Below, in pieces: positions 7,945 through 14,589 of a DNA stretch of 64,000 bases. The DNA is from Acidithiobacillus ferrianus (GTDB taxonomy: Bacteria; Pseudomonadota; Gammaproteobacteria; Acidithiobacillales; Acidithiobacillaceae), in contig NZ_WNJL01000022.1 of NCBI RefSeq assembly GCF_010378095.1, forward strand, positions 62,001-126,000, written 5' to 3'. Within the stretch, counting starts at the first letter, position 1; each line of letters opens with the position of its first letter. A program made the position numbers and the translations under genes. The notes beneath the pieces are model-generated. The model saw nothing but the letters and a program-made list of their open reading frames with translations. It was not told the origin of the DNA and did not search any database.

Positions 7945-10560
7945 TTACCTGGTCATGGTCAGCACTTCCGCCAATAGCAAGCGATTTTCCAAATCGAGTA
8001 GATCTCCCTGATGTATGGCCTCTTCGACATTCCCGGCATCCAGGATGGACTTGGCCGTGCGGGCGAGTTGATGAATTCGTTCGTGGCGGGCGAGCAGACT
8101 CGCGAAGCCTGGCAACTGCCCATAATTGAGCGCCCCTTCTCCCTGTAACCATCGTCCCAGATGGCAGTAATTCTCTGCGTCTTTTTCCAGTACATGCATC
8201 GGAAATGGATTTTCGTGACGCAGGGCGCGGAGGAACATCCGGACGCGCAGGCTATGTCCTTCCAGAATCGGTGGCAGGACGTTCATAGGGGGGACGACAT
8301 CTTTCATCAGGGGAGCGAAGTGAAAGCGGGTGCTCCAGACAGGAATATCCTCGGGGGGGAGCGGCTTGGAGAAGTAATACCCTTGCAAATGGCTGCACCC
8401 CATTTTGATGAGCAGGGCAGCGTGTTCCGCCGTTTCCACCCCTTCTGCAATCACTTTCAGACCCAGCATGCGGCTAGCGGTAATCACCGCTGCAACGATG
8501 GCGAGATCATTGGGGTCATTGATCATGTCGAGCACAAAGCTCCGATCGATTTTGACCGAATGAGCGGGAAGTCGTTGGAGGTAGGCCAGGGAGGCGTTGC
8601 CGGTACCAAAATCATCGAGGGCGACGCACACGCCGAGGCGGTTACAGGCGCGCAGCAACATCTGTGCCCCGGTCATGTCCGTCAAGGGTGCTGATTCGGT
8701 AATCTCGATGGCAAGGTGTTCTGGCGGTAGGCCCGGGTGTTTGGCCAAAGCTTCCTGCAGATCATCCAGGAAGCGGGTATCCAGCAGGTGGCGGGTGCTG
8801 ATATTTACGGACATGCGCAATGCCAGTCCTTCCCGGTGCCAGATTTCCCCTTGGCGCAGTGCCGTTTCCAGAACGAATCGGCCGATAGGGCGCGCGAGAC
8901 GAGGATGATCCAAAGCAGAGAAAAAGGCCACCGGAGGGAGCAGTCCTTTCTCCGGATGTTGCAAGCGGATGAGAGCCTCTACGCCCCAGATCGTCCCGCC
9001 ACTGGATACAACCGGCTGGTAGTGCAAGGTCAGGCGGTTGTCATTCAATGCCTGCCCCAGCATCGCGCGCACCTCCACCTCCGCTTGCACGGCCTCATCC
9101 AGAGCCAGGGTATGTAGATGAAATTGGTCGCGACCCGCGTCCTTGGCGGCATAAAGGGCCATATCGGCGTGCTGTACCAAGGTGCTGGCATCACTGTCAT
9201 CCAGCGGATAGAGGGTGACGCCGATACTGCCAGAGACGCTGATCGCTTCGCCCCGGATATCCAGCGGTTCCCGGATGGTGGTTAGAAGGCGGCTACAGAG
9301 CGCCCCGAGATCGTTCACGCTATCCAGTCCGGGCAGTATCAGCCCAAATTCGTCGCCGCCCATCCGCGCAAGTGTATCTCCGGCGCGCAGATGTTCCTGC
9401 AGCCTTTGCACCACCGCCTGCAGTAACTGGTCTCCGGCCGCGTGTCCGAGCCGGTCATTGACCTGCTTGAATCCGTCGAGATCAAGAATGGCCACGCCTA
9501 GAAGGCAGTCATTCCTCAGGGCCTGGACCCGCGCGTTCTCCAGGCGATCCTGGAAGAGCGTGCGATTCGGTAAACTCGTCATGGGATCGCGAAGAGATTG
9601 GTTGCGTAGCAGAAGCACCATTTCGCCGAGATGGGCAAACGCATGGAAATAGTCTGACCCGACCCGGCGAAAGTATCCCTTTTCGTGTGCCCCGATAAGG
9701 ACTGCCCCGCGCAGATCCTCCGCTCCAAAGGGGAACATGCCAATTTCCTTGACCCGGTGATGCAAGCATTTGATCCATTCCGGAGCGTACGGATCTTCTA
9801 CGGACTGGATGACCGTCCGTCCGCTTTCCAGTGCTGCCCAGCAGGGATCCTCGGCGGTCTTTGGTATCTGCAGCGTGGGCAGCGGGAGGCCGGCCATGCA
9901 TTCCAGAGTCAAGTCCTCCCCTTGATTGTCGCGCACGACATAGCCCGCCATGGGCACATTGGCGCTTTTGCGCGGCAGGTCTTCGCAAATCTGCTGGAGC
10001 AATTTCTCCGGGCGTGGGGACTCCGCCCCCTGTGGAACGGCAAGCACGCCCAGTAGGACGTCGAAGAGGGCCAATCTATCGGCATCGGTTTCTCGGGAGG
10101 CGCGGGCATAGCCATCGAGTTGAACCATGAGGCCGCCGATCAGGAGGCGGAAGAGGGCGTCTCGCAGCGCATCCCGGTCGATCTCTGGTACCTGTTCCTG
10201 GAGCACTTTCTGCCAATGGCGCCAATAGAGGATATAGGCGCCGGCGACCCAGGAGGGCTCGATGCCCAGGCGGTGGTGCAGAGCCCCGAGCTTGCGCATG
10301 GATTCCCGCCAGGGTTTATTCAGGTGGCTGGTCAGAAGTCCGCTGATGTGTTCCGCCTGTTTCTGGATCAAGTCATCCAGACGCGCACGGGAAAAATCCC
10401 GGAAGACGGCGGCGGTGACGGGGTGTGAGAGCAGGTAGTCGTAGAAATCAAGTGCGAGTGCCGCTGTTTCCGCCTCAAGGAGAACCCGGTAGCGGTCGAT
10501 GAATGAAAAGTCCGAATCCTGCAGACCGAGAAAATTAGGCAGTGTGCTGGTGGTTTCCAT
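7945..10560 (-). CDS. Globin-coupled GAF-GGDEF-EAL-CZB c-di-GMP enzyme
   Basis: An 871-residue cytoplasmic signalling protein. Residues about 15-160 resemble a sensor globin (protoglobin), with FYDYLLSHP and the presumed haem-ligand region GALHHRLGIEPSW. Residues about 165-330 look like a GAF domain. A GGDEF domain follows with an intact RMGGDEF near 400 and an inhibitory-site RxxD (RAGD) five residues before it. The EAL domain keeps VEALIRL near 525 and ALDDFGTGNASL. The last 110 residues resemble a CZB zinc-binding domain, with a first His in EGHSLRV, then YCHLGRWLQG and ARHERIHQLA. Both cyclase and phosphodiesterase sites look competent. Oxygen or NO sensing by globin and metal or redox sensing by CZB are inferred from the families. 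Confidence 0.88.
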   Translation of the reverse strand: METTSTLPNFLGLQDSDFSFIDRYRVLLEAETAALALDFYDYLLSHPVTAAVFRDFSRARLDDLIQKQAEHISGLLTSHLNKPWRESMRKLGALHHRLGIEPSWVAGAYILYWRHWQKVLQEQVPEIDRDALRDALFRLLIGGLMVQLDGYARASRETDADRLALFDVLLGVLAVPQGAESPRPEKLLQQICEDLPRKSANVPMAGYVVRDNQGEDLTLECMAGLPLPTLQIPKTAEDPCWAALESGRTVIQSVEDPYAPEWIKCLHHRVKEIGMFPFGAEDLRGAVLIGAHEKGYFRRVGSDYFHAFAHLGEMVLLLRNQSLRDPMTSLPNRTLFQDRLENARVQALRNDCLLGVAILDLDGFKQVNDRLGHAAGDQLLQAVVQRLQEHLRAGDTLARMGGDEFGLILPGLDSVNDLGALCSRLLTTIREPLDIRGEAISVSGSIGVTLYPLDDSDASTLVQHADMALYAAKDAGRDQFHLHTLALDEAVQAEVEVRAMLGQALNDNRLTLHYQPVVSSGGTIWGVEALIRLQHPEKGLLPPVAFFSALDHPRLARPIGRFVLETALRQGEIWHREGLALRMSVNISTRHLLDTRFLDDLQEALAKHPGLPPEHLAIEITESAPLTDMTGAQMLLRACNRLGVCVALDDFGTGNASLAYLQRLPAHSVKIDRSFVLDMINDPNDLAIVAAVITASRMLGLKVIAEGVETAEHAALLIKMGCSHLQGYYFSKPLPPEDIPVWSTRFHFAPLMKDVVPPMNVLPPILEGHSLRVRMFLRALRHENPFPMHVLEKDAENYCHLGRWLQGEGALNYGQLPGFASLLARHERIHQLARTAKSILDAGNVEEAIHQGDLLDLENRLLLAEVLTMTR

Positions 10561-10668
10561 GCTTTAGGTACTCACTCGAAGGCTCCGGGAGCGGTTTTAA
10601 TTTCATTGGAGACGCCATTATCTATGCACGCCGCGTATGGATAAAGTATAGATGCTGCGGTTTCATAC

Positions 10669-10806
10669 TTATATCTCTTCTATTGAGAGCTTGTCTGAGC
10701 TAACGATATCTTCAAACAGATCGAGCACATCTGGATCCAGCTTTGTCCCTCTTTCGTTACGCATGATTTCCAGCGCTCTGTCATGTGGTGTGGCACCACT
10801 ATAATG
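10669..10806 (-). pseudogene. C-terminal remnant resembling an HD-GYP protein
   Basis: Reading the minus strand from about 10806 to a TAA at 10669 gives a peptide containing PHDRALEIMRNERGTKLDP followed by DVLDLFEDIV. This closely resembles the end of HD-GYP c-di-GMP phosphodiesterases, where an H-x-x-A-L-x-x-(I/L) stretch precedes G-T-x-(F/L)-D-P and a final D/L-x-x-F. No HD or GYP residues are present in the window, and the start is lost against the tacT-like gene. It is a fossil rather than a gene. Confidence 0.5.
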
Positions 10807-10825
10807 CCGATGCATCGATATTGCA

Positions 10826-11326
10826 TCAGGCAAAGCAGCGCGTCAACGGATATAGGAGCGTGGTGCTGTCGAGTTCGGATTCCAGAAATCCCTGTTTTAG
10901 ATAAAACTGCTTGGACTGTTCACTCATGGCGTGGCAAAGCATCGCCCTGATTCCGACATCGTGCGCCAAGCGTGCGGTTCTGAGAATGGCATCCTTCAGT
11001 AGTCCGCTACCGATACCGTTTCCTGCCCAGCGTTCATCGACGGCCAAGCGTCCGAGAATAACGACGGGAATAGGATCAGGCATGTTTCGGCGTACCGGTC
11101 CCGGTGCGGATTCTCGTAGAACGGAACCCGTAGCGAGCGCGTAGTAGCCCACGACCTCTTGCTTCTGGCTCACCACGACAAAGCAACGCGACGCACCGCT
11201 GTACTGATTGAGCAAGGCGCGATTCTGTAGCCACCGGGTGAGTTCTGGTTCAGCGCAGCGAAAAACACCGGTCTTGTGGTCTTCGTTGAGTGGTTGCGGA
11301 GACGATAGCGGTGCGCTTAATCCCAT
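10826..11326 (-). CDS. GNAT acetyltransferase toxin (TacT-like)
   Basis: A 166-residue GNAT-fold protein of the type paired with DUF1778 antitoxins (TacT/AtaT class), which acetylate aminoacyl-tRNA and block translation. The family-typical opening is visible as FRCAEPELTRWLQNRALLN, then SGASRCFVV, the strand YYALATGSV, and the acetyl-CoA loop LAVDERWAGNGIGSGLL with its Q/R-x-x-G-x-G/A pattern. The end FYLKQGF also fits. The gene overlaps its antitoxin by 10 bases, indicating coupled translation. The toxin appears full-length and intact. The exact tRNA target cannot be read from sequence. Confidence 0.88.
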   Translation of the reverse strand: MGLSAPLSSPQPLNEDHKTGVFRCAEPELTRWLQNRALLNQYSGASRCFVVVSQKQEVVGYYALATGSVLRESAPGPVRRNMPDPIPVVILGRLAVDERWAGNGIGSGLLKDAILRTARLAHDVGIRAMLCHAMSEQSKQFYLKQGFLESELDSTTLLYPLTRCFA

Positions 11327-11586
11327 GGAGCCTTGCGGCTCATCAAGCGGTCAAACGCATCCCGGTTCACCGGGGCATCCAGTAATTGCTGGAATCGTTC
11401 AAATCGTTCCGTATCCACCACAAATAGTGTCCTGTCCAACAGCAGTTCTTCCGCCTTCTCGCAGGCCGCATCCAGCATGAAATCGGTGCGGGTCTTCCCG
11501 GCGATTTTGGCTCCATGATCTATAAGGGTCCGGCGTGCCGTGGGCGCACGGATATTGATCACGCTTTCTTTTACGGTGCTGTTCAC
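11317..11586 (-). CDS. DUF1778 ribbon-helix-helix antitoxin (TacA-like)
   Basis: The antitoxin of the preceding GNAT toxin, 89 residues from a GTG at 11586 behind GGAAAGGAG. The N-terminal half (ESVINIRAPTARRTLID, then KTRTDFMLDAACEKAEE) is a ribbon-helix-helix DNA-binding region. The C-terminal half (FQQLLDAPVNRDAFDRLM) is the toxin-neutralising tail typical of DUF1778. A longer reading from an ATG at 11691 adds an unlikely Cys-containing leader over the operator region, so I reject it. As in other such modules it should repress its own promoter together with the toxin. Confidence 0.88.
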   Translation of the reverse strand: MNSTVKESVINIRAPTARRTLIDHGAKIAGKTRTDFMLDAACEKAEELLLDRTLFVVDTERFERFQQLLDAPVNRDAFDRLMSRKAPWD

Positions 11587-11642
11587 GACTCCTTTCCCCC
11601 TTTCCCTGGAATCAGGGAAAATAGTACCATCGCCTATCCGGC

Positions 11643-11663
11643 GTGTATATAGAATACATACAC
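11643..11663. promoter_or_regulatory. Candidate operator of the GNAT/DUF1778 module
   Basis: GTGTAT and ATACAC form a 6-base inverted repeat separated by 9 bases, and a second nested pair GTAT/ATAC lies inside. It sits 57 bases upstream of the antitoxin GTG in an AT-rich stretch, where a ribbon-helix-helix repressor would be expected to bind. Symmetry is seen; the function is inferred. Confidence 0.5.
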
Positions 11664-11694
11664 CTTTGCTAAAAAGACTCCTGAGCTGCACTCG

Positions 11695-12090
11695 TCAGTC
11701 GAACCAGTTCACCACGGATAAGTTGGGCACCCGCCCAAACTCACGCAGATTGCGCGTGACGAGAGTGGCATCACGCGCCAGAGCCGTGCCAGCGATCAAC
11801 GTGTCCAGCGGACCTATAGGCTGACCGGCATCCTCCAAAACCGCTCGAATCGTTGCCGCTTTATTTGCGGCGGCTTGGTCGAATGGTAAAATATTCAGGA
11901 GATTAAGCAACTGATCAAGCTGCCCGCGTCGCTTGGCAGGATCTCTGGACTTGGCGATTCCCGTCTCGATTTCATAAACAACAATCGCCGGAATAGCAAT
12001 GTCCGACGGCGCAGTGTTCAACAACCGGTCAGCAACCTGACCACTTTCTTTAAAAAAATAGATCAGCGTGTTGGTGTCCAGCGCGAACAT
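11695..12090 (-). CDS. vapC: VapC-family PIN ribonuclease toxin
   Basis: A 131-residue PIN-domain endoribonuclease of VapC type, of normal length. The acidic metal-binding residues are all visible: D5 in MFALDTNTLIYFF, the Glu in VVYEIETGIA near 40, D95 in PIGPLDTLIAGTALA, and a late Asp in ALARDATLVTRN. The last segment LREFGRVPNLSVVNWF is the usual C-terminal strand. It overlaps the stop codon of its antitoxin gene by one base (TGATG). Nothing suggests loss of function. VapC toxins cleave tRNA or rRNA; the target here is unknown. Confidence 0.92.
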   Translation of the reverse strand: MFALDTNTLIYFFKESGQVADRLLNTAPSDIAIPAIVVYEIETGIAKSRDPAKRRGQLDQLLNLLNILPFDQAAANKAATIRAVLEDAGQPIGPLDTLIAGTALARDATLVTRNLREFGRVPNLSVVNWFD

Positions 12091-12320
12091 CAGAATGGTT
12101 CCCGCTGTACATCTGTAGCTACCTCCCGTCGCAAATCATCTAGTTGCGGAAAGTCGCTCCAGGCACCGCGCAGACTCCGCACCGCATCCGGCCAGCTGAC
12201 GCGGGTTTTGTCTTTCACTAGCGTCGCCACCCAGCGGCTAACGGGCACATTGGCGGCGGCGGCAGCGGACTTGAGGCGATGTTCCGTCTCGTCGTCGAGA
12301 TAAATAGTGACTTGACCCAT
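12090..12320 (-). CDS. vapB: Ribbon-helix-helix antitoxin of the VapC toxin
   Basis: A 76-residue antitoxin starting at ATG 12320. MGQVTIYLDDETEHRLKSAA is a ribbon-helix-helix (CopG/Arc-like) N-terminus, followed by VPVSRWVATLVKDKTR, which is the second helix. The acidic end after WSDFPQLDDLRREV should contact and inhibit VapC. A longer in-frame reading to 12377 would run through the palindromic operator and is therefore unlikely. The ribosome site is only a G-run. It is translated just ahead of vapC, as is usual for such modules. Confidence 0.87.
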   Translation of the reverse strand: MGQVTIYLDDETEHRLKSAAAAANVPVSRWVATLVKDKTRVSWPDAVRSLRGAWSDFPQLDDLRREVATDVQREPF

Positions 12321-12344
12321 GAATTCGCCCCCCACGTAGTAACG

Positions 12345-12360
12345 TATAATTGCAATTATA
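12345..12360. promoter_or_regulatory. Perfect 16-base palindrome, vapBC operator candidate
   Basis: TATAATTGCAATTATA is a perfect palindrome located 25 bases upstream of the antitoxin start. It contains a TATAAT -10 hexamer, so a repressor bound here would directly cover the promoter. Autoregulation by the RHH antitoxin-toxin complex is typical of such modules. Confidence 0.65.
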
Positions 12361-12391
12361 TGTTGCGTACCCCCCATTCTTCAAGCTCAGC

Positions 12392-12406
12392 GGATGTTAA
12401 ACATCC
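12392..12406. repeat. Short palindrome between two TA modules
   Basis: GGATGTT, one base, AACATCC is a perfect 15-base inverted repeat in the 70-base gap between the truncated PIN gene and the vapBC promoter. It has no T-run, so it is more likely a protein site or a weak RNA hairpin than a terminator. Confidence 0.45.
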
Positions 12407-12448
12407 ATTGAAACTAGGGCTATTTGCAAAATAAGGCTGGAATCAATA

Positions 12449-12685
12449 TCAGTGGGTGTCCACGTTCGGCAGGCCAGCGATTGTCGCTGCCTTCGCCAGA
12501 TCGGCATCAAGTGTTGCCAAAGGCAGGCCATTGCGCAAAGCCAGTTCCAAATAGGCGGCATCGTAGGACGACAGCTTGAAGCGTCTGGCTAGATTTAAAG
12601 TGTCGCCCAAGGCGTGTGTCGCCATCGCTTGATCTGTCACGATGTTGAGCCGCCCTATGATGGCAGCGTCCAGAATAAAACTCAC
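12449..12685 (-). pseudogene. Internally deleted PIN-domain toxin
   Basis: Only 78 residues remain of a PIN toxin that is normally about 130. The start MSFILDA is the first PIN strand with its Asp, but it joins straight to IIGRLNIVTDQ, part of a much later region. The rest (LGDTLNLARRFKLSSYDAAYLELALR, in two halves, then GLPLATLDADL) is the normal C-terminal half with two acidic residues. The missing 50-60 residues include the second catalytic acid, so the product should be inactive. The deletion is in frame, and the GTG start still overlaps the antitoxin stop. The product may still bind the antitoxin. Confidence 0.72.
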
Positions 12686-12930
12686 TCACGGCCCTCGTTG
12701 ATGAGCGCTTTGAGATCGATGACGCCGACCGGGTTGTTGCGGGTCTGCATAAAGGCCAGCATGTCATCGACAGCAGCCACGGTATCCTTGTGTATGTTGC
12801 ATTCCGCTGGTACAAGATCGGCCACGGCCTCGCCCCGCAAAGTAATGGTGTAGCGGTTGCCAGCCTGGACACCGCGCAGCAACTCCGGCAGCTTCGTCTT
12901 GGCTTCATATGATCCGACTTCGATGCTCAT
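12682..12930 (-). CDS. Phd/YefM-type antitoxin
   Basis: An 82-residue antitoxin starting at ATG 12930 behind a strong AGGAGG. The N-terminus MSIEVGSYEAKTKLPELLR is the Phd/YefM DNA-binding and dimerisation motif, followed by ITLRGEAVADLVP. The C-terminal tail after VAAVDDMLAFM is the toxin-binding part. Its partner is the truncated PIN gene immediately downstream, with a 4-base overlap. Conservation of this antitoxin and its operator although the toxin is broken suggests it either still regulates something or protects against a related toxin elsewhere. Confidence 0.87.
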   Translation of the reverse strand: MSIEVGSYEAKTKLPELLRGVQAGNRYTITLRGEAVADLVPAECNIHKDTVAAVDDMLAFMQTRNNPVGVIDLKALINEGRE

Positions 12931-12935
12931 GAGAA

Positions 12936-12973
12936 ACCTCCTAAGGAGGTAGACCAGTATAATAGACTGGTCT
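12936..12973. promoter_or_regulatory. Operator and ribosome-site palindromes of the Phd gene
   Basis: Two inverted repeats lie end to end. AGACCAGT (12951-12958) and ACTGGTCT (12966-12973) form a perfect 8-base pair with a 7-base spacer that contains the minus-strand -10 TATTAT. Next to it, 12936-12950 reads ACCTCC TAA GGAGGT, so the Shine-Dalgarno sequence sits in its own potential hairpin. Both transcriptional and translational control are therefore plausible. Confidence 0.6.
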
Positions 12974-13102
12974 TGCACAATTCAAGTTTCAGCCGTGAGA
13001 ATAATCTGTGTCCCGTGTAGCTGGTTCGGGGCGATTGTTCCTCAACCATGTTTTGCACAAAACGGAGTAGTATCACGTTCTATAGCCGTTTATTTATGGT
13101 TC

Positions 13103-14515
13103 CTAAGAGACTGAGCGAAGGGTGAGGACCACCTCGCTGAATTTGTCGTAGGGCAGTCCGGCCGGTAGTGGGAAAGGCGCCGCTTTCTTCACGGCCTCCA
13201 CGGCGGCGTTGTCAAACGAATCGGAGCCGCTGGGCTGTTCGATCATGGGACTACTCCGGAGTGTTCCATCCGGATTGAGGTTGATCAGCAGGCGGCATCG
13301 CAGCTTTTGCGTGAAGTGCGCAGGCCAGGTGGCGTAAATCTTTCGCATGATTTCCGCCGTATACTGGGCGGTCAAGCCGCCATCCGTCGATGGTGCGCTT
13401 GGTGTGGCGCCGACGGGAGCCACCAGAAGATCCGGGGTATACCTGCAAGCGAAGCGATGAGAGGCGTGCGCACCCGCCACATCCGCTTCCTGACCAATCT
13501 GGACCGTCATACCGGCGGGCACGACTACCATGAGACGCATCGCCGGGTTCGCCCCGTCTGGGTGGACGAGTACGCGCTGGTCCGCCATGTACTCCGGGCT
13601 CAAAAATCCGTGGACGGCGCGCTGTGTCCTGAATATCGTGGATACGGCCATGCGCCTTGGGACAAAGGCGGTGACCGTGCCGGAATGCAGCCCTGCGGGA
13701 TGCTGCGGCAGCGCCATGGGAAGCCCGCCGATGCAATGCTGATCCACGGTTGCGAGCGATCGCGGTGGCATCGTCTGGGGAATATGCGGCTCTTGAAGGA
13801 CCGGCGCGTCAGGGGAAAACGTCTCAGAGAACCGACCCGTCGGGGCCGGGGGACGAATCGCGGTGGCTGGTGCAACGGCCTGGCGCCTTGCGGGGGATTG
13901 CTCCGCATGTTTTTTCGCCGCTTGGTCATAGTTACGGATTTGCCCCAATATGATTGCCAGCGCAATGCCCAGAGCAGAAATGAGGATCAATGGAGCGAAT
14001 ACAAAGCGTCCAAGATAAAATCTTTTGGGGATTTTGTATAAAGCGGTTAAGGCCGTTAGCGTATATACGGTGCCGACTGCGCCGGATACACCGGCTATGT
14101 TCAACCCTAACTTGATGTGAAGCAAAAGCCATAGAACGGTGCCCAAAACCAAGAGAACGGCCTGATACAACATGCCGACCGCTAGCCCCGCCCAGACCCC
14201 CGGTCGAAATAGCCAGGTATTTTCCTCATCGGGTAGCGGAACCCCCCAGGATTTTTTCTGTGTCTGACGACGTAGCCCCCAAGAGGCCATGCCACCTACG
14301 TATAGAATGCCGGCAAGTGACGCAACCCAGGCTATGACCATCAGCACCCACACCGACAAGTGTTGTGCATTGGGCGCGTAAGCGCTGAAATAACCCATGG
14401 GTATCGCCAGCGTGCTGAGCGCCAGGGTAATCCACATGAAGGCGTAGGGTGACGTCCGGGATTTATCCCGGAGATCCTCGATGTGTCGACGGAAGTTAAG
14501 CAGCGAGGCGAGCAT
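13103..14515 (-). CDS. Membrane protein with C-terminal TonB/TolA-like domain
   Basis: A 470-residue protein. The N-terminal 210 residues hold about five hydrophobic helices (e.g. ITLALSTLAIPMGYFSAY, VLMVIAWVASLAGILYVGG in part, and LILISALGIALAIILG). A Pro/Ala-rich linker follows. The last 90 residues resemble TonB-C/TolA-C: IMRKIYATWP, then CRLLINLNPDGTLRSSPMIE, and AVEAVKKAAPFPLPAGLP. The usual function of such ends is to contact envelope partners. It lies 74 bases downstream of pilY1 on the same strand, and fragments of both genes recur together at 6.9-7.3 kb, hinting at a lasting association. A multi-pass N-terminus is unusual for TonB, which has one. Confidence 0.75.
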   Translation of the reverse strand: MLASLLNFRRHIEDLRDKSRTSPYAFMWITLALSTLAIPMGYFSAYAPNAQHLSVWVLMVIAWVASLAGILYVGGMASWGLRRQTQKKSWGVPLPDEENTWLFRPGVWAGLAVGMLYQAVLLVLGTVLWLLLHIKLGLNIAGVSGAVGTVYTLTALTALYKIPKRFYLGRFVFAPLILISALGIALAIILGQIRNYDQAAKKHAEQSPARRQAVAPATAIRPPAPTGRFSETFSPDAPVLQEPHIPQTMPPRSLATVDQHCIGGLPMALPQHPAGLHSGTVTAFVPRRMAVSTIFRTQRAVHGFLSPEYMADQRVLVHPDGANPAMRLMVVVPAGMTVQIGQEADVAGAHASHRFACRYTPDLLVAPVGATPSAPSTDGGLTAQYTAEIMRKIYATWPAHFTQKLRCRLLINLNPDGTLRSSPMIEQPSGSDSFDNAAVEAVKKAAPFPLPAGLPYDKFSEVVLTLRSVS

Positions 14516-14589
14516 CAGAGTTTATCCTTGGCGGCACGGTTTTGCATTTTCTGGCGGATCATATCGTTCCGGCTGGCCAGCCCCCGCCA

